From the NCBI GenBank assembly GCA_934463455.1, contig CAKSJU010000078.1:1-10694 (forward strand): a stretch of 10,694 bases of DNA, given 5' to 3'. The notes beneath the pieces are model-generated. The model saw nothing but the letters and a program-made list of their open reading frames with translations. It did no database searches and was not told the DNA's origin. Positions 6,654 through 10,694 of this stretch are shown here, piece by piece. Each line of letters starts with the position of its first letter. The first letter of the stretch is position 1. The stretch comes from an uncultured Clostridia bacterium. Lineage in GTDB: Bacteria > Bacillota > Clostridia > UBA1381. The translations under genes and the position numbers were made by a program.

Positions 6654-7460
6654 TTACATTTCTATTTTTCTGCTTCGATATTCGCGCGGAGTTATTCCTG
6701 TAATTTTTTTAAAAACCCGCCTGAAATATGCCGCTGAGTAAAACCCTGTCAATTCACTGATTTCCTCAATAGGAAGCGTTCTGTCAGCTTTTAACAGCCT
6801 CATCGCACATCCTATTCTTACACCGTTCGCATATTCAATAGGCGTCATACCGGTATATTTTTTAAATCTTAAGTAAAAATTCGATACACTCATATTGCAT
6901 ATTTTTGCAAGGTATGAAACCGACAGCTCCTTTTCGGAGTTAAGTCTTATAAAATTAATCGCCTCATCCAATCTCTTGTCATGCTCAAGTGTTTTTTCTT
7001 TTTCCAGCTGCGGTAAAATTTCTCCCAAAAGTCCGAAAAATTTTCCCAGTACATTAAATTTTTCGCTCAAATCCTCCGATGTATGTTTTTCATACACATA
7101 TTCATATATTTTTTTCAATCTGTCAAAATTTTCAAGCCGTAATTTTTGAACTTTGAATCCCTCCTGTTCGGAAATTCCTCCGCCCGGCTCAAACGCAAAG
7201 TGCATACTTATATATAAAATATCAGGATTTCCTATCCATTCGGAAATATATCTTGAAGTAATCGGTACAAAAATTATATCTCCCGGCTCGACGGTTATTT
7301 TTTCCCCTCCGTTTTCCGTAAAGAAAGCAGTTCCTTTCATAATCAATCCCATGCAAAAATGCGGACGCGGAATTTCTCTGAAATCACATACGTTTTCATT
7401 TATAAATTCATATTTACCTACCTTAAAAAAAGCCAGCTTGGAAAACTCGGATAAATTCAT
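6654..7460 (-). CDS. AraC-family transcriptional regulator with cupin sensor domain
   Basis: This 268-residue protein has an AraC-type N-terminal cupin (about 28-90, including PRPHF at 31-35 and EPGDIIFVP at 58-66) and a C-terminal double helix-turn-helix DNA-binding domain (about the last 100 residues, with ELSVSYLAKICNMS and the signature GFYSAAYFRRVFKKITGITP). The cupin would bind a small ligand, often a sugar or related metabolite. An in-frame ATG at 7475 exists, but it overlaps GGAGG (7473-7469), which is ideally placed 8 bases before the ATG at 7460, so 7460 is chosen. It is divergent from the dehydroquinase-like gene and convergent with hydA. Inferred role: ligand-dependent activator of the three downstream + strand genes and perhaps of itself. 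Confidence 0.92.
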   Translation of the reverse strand: MNLSEFSKLAFFKVGKYEFINENVCDFREIPRPHFCMGLIMKGTAFFTENGGEKITVEPGDIIFVPITSRYISEWIGNPDILYISMHFAFEPGGGISEQEGFKVQKLRLENFDRLKKIYEYVYEKHTSEDLSEKFNVLGKFFGLLGEILPQLEKEKTLEHDKRLDEAINFIRLNSEKELSVSYLAKICNMSVSNFYLRFKKYTGMTPIEYANGVRIGCAMRLLKADRTLPIEEISELTGFYSAAYFRRVFKKITGITPREYRSRKIEM

Positions 7461-7468
7461 CTCGTAAA

Positions 7469-7473
7469 CCTCC
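7469..7473 (-). promoter_or_regulatory. Ribosome binding site that fixes the AraC start
   Basis: GGAGG on the minus strand lies 8 bases before the ATG at 7460. The competing in-frame ATG at 7475 includes the first G of this site and has no comparable site of its own. Confidence 0.8.
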
Positions 7474-7499
7474 ATTGGAAAATAGTATCTGTTTTTAAT

Positions 7500-7528
7500 A
7501 TTATAAGGTATTTTATTTTTCTTGTCAA
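7500..7528 (-). promoter_or_regulatory. Consensus sigma-A promoter of the AraC-family gene
   Basis: On the minus strand TTGACA (7528-7523) and TATAAT (7505-7500) are both perfect and separated by exactly 17 bases. Transcription would start near 7493, giving a leader of about 33 bases before the start at 7460. Such a strong promoter for a regulator suggests it is held down by repression or autoregulation. Confidence 0.9.
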
Positions 7529-7544
7529 TAAGGTAAAATAAAAT
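7503..7544. repeat. Direct and inverted repeats over the AraC promoter (candidate operator)
   Basis: ATAAGGTA occurs at 7503-7510 and 7528-7535, 25 bp apart. One copy overlaps the -10 and the other abuts the -35 of the AraC promoter. ATTTTATTTT (7510-7519) and AAAATAAAAT (7535-7544) are also perfect reverse complements. Direct half-sites about two helical turns apart are usual for AraC-family proteins, so this may be the binding site for autoregulation and for control of the divergent genes. The sequence is AT-rich, so part of this may be chance. Confidence 0.5.
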
Positions 7545-7570
7545 CAGTAAAAGATTATTGTATTTTTTAC

Positions 7571-7584
7571 AGAAATTAATTTCT
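7571..7584. promoter_or_regulatory. Perfect 14-bp palindrome in the divergent spacer
   Basis: AGAAATTAATTTCT is its own reverse complement. It lies between the AraC promoter and the dehydroquinase-like gene, about 80 bases before that gene, where an operator would be expected. A further 7-bp inverted pair, TCTTATC (7582-7588) and GATAAGA (7604-7610), follows it. I see no convincing -35/-10 pair for the + strand gene in this spacer, which would fit an activator-dependent promoter. Confidence 0.4.
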
Positions 7585-7664
7585 TATCATTTCATAACCT
7601 GCGGATAAGAGATTTTTCATTAATAATTGTGCCGCGGCAGGACGGCGGAATGGAGATTTTTATC

Positions 7665-8447
7665 ATGTCTTATTTTTATAATTTGAAAAGACCGTTGCCC
7701 ACCCTTATGATAAATTATCCGCAAAGCCTTGACGAAATAATTTGCAAAATCGAAAAAGGGCTTGAAAACGGAGCGGAAGCATTCGGATTGTGTATGGATC
7801 CGCTGCCTGTCAAATATCGCACCAAAGAATGTTTGAGTGATATTTTTAAAGCAATGAAAGGCAGACCGGCATATATCACAAATTATCCCCGCGGAAATGC
7901 CGACCCGAGTCTTTCGGATGAAGAGCTTGCCGAACAGCTTATTCTCGCTCTCGAATGCGGAGCAAAGCTTATAGACATTTTCGGAGATATGTTTTGTCAT
8001 TCTCCGATTGAAATCACTGAGGATGAAAGTGCGGTAAAAAAGCAAAAAAAGCTTGCCGAATATATTCATAAAAAAGGCGGAGAAGTGCTTATTTCTTCAC
8101 ATACGCACAAATATATGACTCCCGAAGAGGTTTTGAATATTGCCCGCCTGCAAGCCGAAAGAGGTGCGGATGTCGCAAAGATTGTCACAAATGCCGACAC
8201 TGATGAAGAGCTAAAAAACAATTTTGACATACTTTTTATGTTAAAGAAAAAAATCACTTGTGACACTTTGTTCTTATGCAACGGCGAAAAAGCATATCTT
8301 CACAGACGTTTCGGCCCTATAATAGCCAATTCATCTATGTTTTTATGTGTAAACGAATATGAAAAAGGAAATAATCAACCGACAATAGAAACCGTAAAAA
8401 GTTTGTTGTTATTCTCTGAAAAAAAAGATTTGAAAGAAATTGATTAG
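7665..8447 (+). CDS. Type I 3-dehydroquinase-like (beta/alpha)8 Schiff-base enzyme
   Basis: This 260-residue protein follows the type I dehydroquinate dehydratase (AroD) fold. ISSHTHKYMTPEEV (143-156) corresponds to the catalytic His loop, ADVAKIVT carries the Schiff-base Lys (K172), and LHRRFGP and the later NNQPT match the C-terminal phosphate/carboxylate region. The N-terminal substrate residues of AroD are not kept: the EWRxD strand reads FGLCMDPL, and the TFRxxxEGG loop reads TNYPRGNAD. It is therefore probably a lyase or aldolase on another substrate, not a shikimate enzyme, and no other aro gene is nearby. The ATG at 7665 follows GGAG (7652-7655) by 9 bases. ATG 7650 and GTG 7629 are in frame but less well supported. 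It is divergent from the AraC gene, which probably controls it. Confidence 0.75.
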   Translation: MSYFYNLKRPLPTLMINYPQSLDEIICKIEKGLENGAEAFGLCMDPLPVKYRTKECLSDIFKAMKGRPAYITNYPRGNADPSLSDEELAEQLILALECGAKLIDIFGDMFCHSPIEITEDESAVKKQKKLAEYIHKKGGEVLISSHTHKYMTPEEVLNIARLQAERGADVAKIVTNADTDEELKNNFDILFMLKKKITCDTLFLCNGEKAYLHRRFGPIIANSSMFLCVNEYEKGNNQPTIETVKSLLLFSEKKDLKEID

Positions 8448-8468
8448 CGCAAAAAATTGCGCTGATTA
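8441..8468 (+). terminator. Hairpin overlapping the stop of the dehydroquinase-like gene
   Basis: AGCGCAA (8446-8452) pairs with TTGCGCT (8457-8463) around AAAA, and the stem extends by about five more pairs, including two G-U. It covers the TAG stop. The sequence after it is AT-rich (GATTAATTTAATT) but has no uninterrupted T-run, so it is more likely a 3'-end stabilising stem or a weak terminator than a strong one. Confidence 0.45.
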
Positions 8469-8518
8469 ATTTAATTGCCGATACGAATTTTCGCATCAAT
8501 CGAAACGCGCATCGGCAT

Positions 8519-8587
8519 AATATCCGATACACGCCTTATTTGCCTGCAATAAGCGTTGTGGATATTTTTAATTTACATTTGCAGGCA
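8519..8587 (+). promoter_or_regulatory. Terminator-like stem with loop-complementary tail before the SDR gene (candidate attenuator)
   Basis: AATATCC (8519-8525) pairs with GGATATT (8560-8566). Inside it ACGCCTTATT pairs with AATAAGCGT with one bulge, around the loop TGCCTGC, and TTTTT follows (8565-8569). This is terminator-shaped but sits only 38-40 bases before the SDR start. Its loop and flank TGCCTGCAA (8541-8549) are the exact reverse complement of TTGCAGGCA (8579-8587), next to the ribosome binding site. That allows an alternative 9-11 bp stem or a pseudoknot. An upstream pair, TGCCGAT (8476-8482) with ATCGGCA (8511-8517), adds another possible stem. I do not recognise a known riboswitch class. 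Confidence 0.5.
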
Positions 8588-8606
8588 GAAAGGCACAGAT
8601 ATTAAA

Positions 8607-9590
8607 ATGAACAAAAAAGTATTGGTAATCGGCGGTACCGGCGCAATGGGCGTATATCTTATTCCCGAGCTTCTGTCGCTCGGCTATGAGGTGGACGCAA
8701 TGACCGCTGATGACGTGGTGAGCACTCAAAAAGGATTACGCTATATTAAAGAAAATGCAATGGACAGAGATGTCATGAGTCGCATTTTAAAGAACAATTA
8801 CGATGCAGTTGTGGATTTTATGATTTATAACACAATGCAATTCGCCGAAAGATTTGAAATGTTTTTGAAAAACACCGGACATTATATTTTCCTGTCAAGC
8901 TACAGAGTATATGCAAACGAGGAAATTCCAATCCGCGAAACTTCTCCCCGCCTGCTCGATGCAATAAAAGACAGCAAATATCTTGAAACCGAAGAATACG
9001 GACTTTACAAAGCAAGATGCGAAAACATACTCCGCGCTTCTAAATATGATAACTGGACAATCGTCCGACCGGCTGTTACATACTCAAAAACCAGATTTCA
9101 GCTTACCACATTGGAAGCATGGGTATTTATAAGACGATGCAGGCTCGGGCTTCCCACTATAATCCCAAAAGACGCATTAAATGTTCAGGCAACAATGAGC
9201 TGGGGCGGCGATGTTGCAAAAATGATTTCACGGCTCGTATGTAACGAAAAGGCAAAATGCGAAGCCTTTACGGTATCAACCGCCGAGCATCAAACCTGGG
9301 GAACAATTGCCGAATACTATAAAGAGCTTATCGGTCTTGAATATATTCCGGTTGACACCGAAACCTTTTTAAAAATTTATCCGCCGATGATATATCAGTT
9401 AAAATATGACCGATATTTTGACAGAGTAATCGACAATTCCAAAATTCTTGAAGCAACCGGGCTTAAGCAATCGGATTTTATATCGCTTAAAGACGGTCTG
9501 AAAAAAGAGCTTGACGCCCTGCCGAAGGATTATTTGTGGTTTGACAATGACTTGTCAAACAATATGGATGAAGTAATCAAAAGTATGTAA
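8607..9590 (+). CDS. NAD-dependent epimerase/dehydratase family protein (extended SDR)
   Basis: This 327-residue protein is a Rossmann-fold extended short-chain dehydrogenase. The dinucleotide loop is VLVIGGTGAMG (5-15), the beta-strand 4/5 region gives YIFLSSYRVY (93-102, catalytic Ser 97 or 98), and YGLYK (131-135) supplies the YxxxK catalytic pair. VRPAVTYSKTRF follows as the usual substrate-loop region. Extended SDRs of this type oxidise, epimerise or dehydrate nucleotide sugars or related polyols; the substrate cannot be read from sequence. The frame is open back to a TTG at 8556, but the ATG at 8607 puts the glycine loop at the normal distance from the N-terminus. GAAAGG (8588-8593) is 13 bases away, rather far. 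It is 16 bases before the MDR gene, so the two are co-transcribed. Confidence 0.88.
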   Translation: MNKKVLVIGGTGAMGVYLIPELLSLGYEVDAMTADDVVSTQKGLRYIKENAMDRDVMSRILKNNYDAVVDFMIYNTMQFAERFEMFLKNTGHYIFLSSYRVYANEEIPIRETSPRLLDAIKDSKYLETEEYGLYKARCENILRASKYDNWTIVRPAVTYSKTRFQLTTLEAWVFIRRCRLGLPTIIPKDALNVQATMSWGGDVAKMISRLVCNEKAKCEAFTVSTAEHQTWGTIAEYYKELIGLEYIPVDTETFLKIYPPMIYQLKYDRYFDRVIDNSKILEATGLKQSDFISLKDGLKKELDALPKDYLWFDNDLSNNMDEVIKSM

Positions 9591-9606
9591 AAGAAAGGGC
9601 AAAAAA

Positions 9607-10590
9607 ATGAAAGCAATTTTAATAAATGACGATAAATCATTAAGCTGGTCGGAGGTTAATGACCCTGTTATTACCTCGGAGGAGGTTCTGGTCGAAATTC
9701 ACGCTGCTGCGCTTAACCGTGCGGATCTTATGCAAAGAGAGGGCGATTATCCTCCCCCGCCGGGCGCACCCGAGTGGATGGGATTGGAAATCTCCGGAGT
9801 TATTGTTGAAATGGGAGACATCGCAAAAGAAAAATCCGACTTCAAAATCGGCGATAAGGTATGTGCTCTCCTCGGCGGCGGCGGATATGCCGAATATGTT
9901 TCGGTAAAATACGATATGCTGATGCCGATTCCCGAAAATTGCTCCATGGTTGAAGCTGCGGCAATTCCCGAAGCATTTGCAACGGCTTATCTGAATTTGT
10001 TTATCGAGGGGAAAGCGGAAAAAGGAAATACTCTTCTGATGAATGCCGGCGCAAGCGGGCTTGCAAGTGTCATTATTCCTATGGCAAAAGCATTCGGACT
10101 CAGAGTTATTACAACCGTTTTATCGGACGAAATAGCAGAATCTATAAAGCATCTTAATGCGGATGTGGTTGTTAACACTTCAAAAGAGGATATAACCGAA
10201 GTATTAAGCCGCGAGCTTGAAGCCGGTCACGGCGTTGATGTCGCTATCGATTGTCTCGGCGGCGAAATAATGGGAAAATGCCTGCATTTTTTAAACCACG
10301 GCGCGCGCTGGATTATGATTGCCGCTCTCGCAGGAGTAAAAACTGAAATAGATTTGAAAAATATCTATGTAAGAAATGTAAGGATTATCGGCAGTACGCT
10401 CCGCTCGAGAAAACCTGAAGTAAAAGCGCAAATTTTAAAACAGCTTGTTGAGAATGTATGGGATAAAGTCGCGGACGGCAGAGTAAAGCCGACTATTTAC
10501 AAGGTTTTGCCGATTACCGAGGCAGAAAACGCACATGCAATTTTGCAGCGCGGCGAAAATGTCGGAAAAGTTGTGCTTACAGTTAAGTAA
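9607..10590 (+). CDS. Zinc-independent quinone oxidoreductase (MDR superfamily, PIG3-like)
   Basis: This 327-residue protein is of the usual length for NAD(P)H:quinone oxidoreductase-like medium-chain reductases. The N-terminal GroES-like domain has LNRADLMQREG (36-46) and YPPPPG (48-53), typical of the PIG3/QOR subgroup, and no catalytic zinc Cys/His set. The nucleotide-binding domain begins at NAGASGLAS (146-154), where relatives usually read GASGVGT. CLGGE and the C-terminal ENAHAILQRGENVGKVVL (close to the end) are standard. It should reduce a quinone or an alpha,beta-unsaturated carbonyl using NADPH or NADH. AAAGGG (9594-9599) lies 7 bases before ATG. Last gene of the accessory operon, followed by a terminator. 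Confidence 0.92.
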   Translation: MKAILINDDKSLSWSEVNDPVITSEEVLVEIHAAALNRADLMQREGDYPPPPGAPEWMGLEISGVIVEMGDIAKEKSDFKIGDKVCALLGGGGYAEYVSVKYDMLMPIPENCSMVEAAAIPEAFATAYLNLFIEGKAEKGNTLLMNAGASGLASVIIPMAKAFGLRVITTVLSDEIAESIKHLNADVVVNTSKEDITEVLSRELEAGHGVDVAIDCLGGEIMGKCLHFLNHGARWIMIAALAGVKTEIDLKNIYVRNVRIIGSTLRSRKPEVKAQILKQLVENVWDKVADGRVKPTIYKVLPITEAENAHAILQRGENVGKVVLTVK

Positions 10591-10601
10591 AGTTTATAGT
10601 G

Positions 10602-10623
10602 TGAGGGGCAAATCCCTCATTTT
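10602..10623 (+). terminator. Intrinsic terminator after the quinone oxidoreductase gene
   Basis: TGAGGG (10602-10607) pairs with CCCTCA (10614-10619), plus a closing G-U pair, around CAAA, followed by TTTTGTGT. It is short but well formed and lies 11 bases after the stop, so it ends the three-gene unit. Confidence 0.75.
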
Positions 10624-10656
10624 GTGTAAACCTCAAAATTTACTCCAAAATGATAA

Positions 10657-10662
10657 TATAAT
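10657..10662 (+). promoter_or_regulatory. Possible -10 element of a downstream gene outside the window
   Basis: A perfect TATAAT follows the terminator, but the best -35 at normal spacing (TCAAAA, 10633-10638) is poor. The remaining 32 bases contain no start codon with a ribosome binding site, so they probably belong to the leader of a gene beyond the edge. Confidence 0.35.
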
Positions 10663-10694
10663 CTAAGTAGTTTTTGTGGGCTGAGAGCCGGATT

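Noticed and set aside
6270..6737. A 155-codon + strand open frame across the hydA end and the following spacer.
   Set aside because: It overlaps the end of hydA in another frame, runs through the terminator hairpin and into the antisense of the AraC gene, and its peptide is low-complexity and rich in aromatic and basic residues.
7629..7664. Earlier starts (GTG 7629, ATG 7650) for the dehydroquinase-like protein.
   Set aside because: GGAG at 7652-7655 is best spaced for the ATG at 7665. ATG 7650 with AGGA at 7639-7642 remains possible but is less favoured.
8556..8606. N-terminal extension of the SDR from a TTG at 8556.
   Set aside because: It would place coding sequence inside the terminator-like stem and push the glycine loop away from its usual place at the N-terminus.
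10669..10694. GGGCTGAGAGCC near the window end recalls the GCTGAGA core of TPP riboswitches.
   Set aside because: The conserved GGGGTG segment expected shortly before it is missing and the rest of the element would lie outside the window, so it cannot be supported.

Overview
The window looks like chromosomal DNA of an anaerobic, fermentative clostridial Firmicute. The evidence is moderate-to-low GC, purine-rich GGAGG/AAAGGA ribosome binding sites, consensus sigma-A type promoters, a clostridial-type Rex operator and a trimeric [FeFe] hydrogenase. I cannot name a species from the sequence alone.

The left two thirds (about 168-6460) is a hydrogenase locus on the + strand. After the tail of an unidentified gene (stop at 76) come a DRTGG-domain protein and a PHP-domain phosphoesterase, coupled by a 4-base stop/start overlap. 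A 200-base gap follows, holding an extended -10 promoter (TATAAT 1255-1260) and a perfect 18-bp Rex-type palindrome (1328-1345). Five tightly packed genes come next: hydC (NuoE-like), an orphan GHKL ATPase, a small thioredoxin-like [2Fe-2S] protein with only three cysteines, hydB (NuoF-like, with added N- and C-terminal iron-sulfur domains) and hydA (catalytic, with a CpI-like domain order). A strong, symmetric terminator (6414-6459) closes the operon. HydABC is expected to exchange electrons between NADH, ferredoxin and protons/H2 in the cytoplasm. Rex would adjust its expression to the NADH/NAD+ ratio. The DRTGG, PHP, GHKL and small [2Fe-2S] proteins have no role I can assign from sequence and are the least understood part of the locus.

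The right third (about 6654-10623) is a separate accessory cluster. A minus-strand AraC-family regulator faces hydA and is divergent from three + strand genes: a type I dehydroquinase-like (beta/alpha)8 protein that keeps the Schiff-base Lys and catalytic His but lacks most substrate-binding residues, an extended SDR (NAD-dependent epimerase/dehydratase family), and a zinc-free MDR quinone-oxidoreductase-like enzyme. The AraC gene has a perfect TTGACA-17-TATAAT promoter overlapped by repeats, whereas I see no good promoter for the divergent genes, which fits activation by the regulator. The set resembles a small inducible catabolic pathway for an unknown carbonyl or cyclic-acid substrate.

The points most worth a second look are Ser in place of the expected [4Fe-4S]-ligand Cys in the HydA L1 motif (TSCSP), the Rex operator, the unexplained accessory proteins in the hyd locus, the altered active site of the dehydroquinase-like protein, and the folded leader before the SDR gene, where a terminator loop is complementary to sequence next to the ribosome binding site. 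I found no tRNA, rRNA, CRISPR array, transposase or attachment site.
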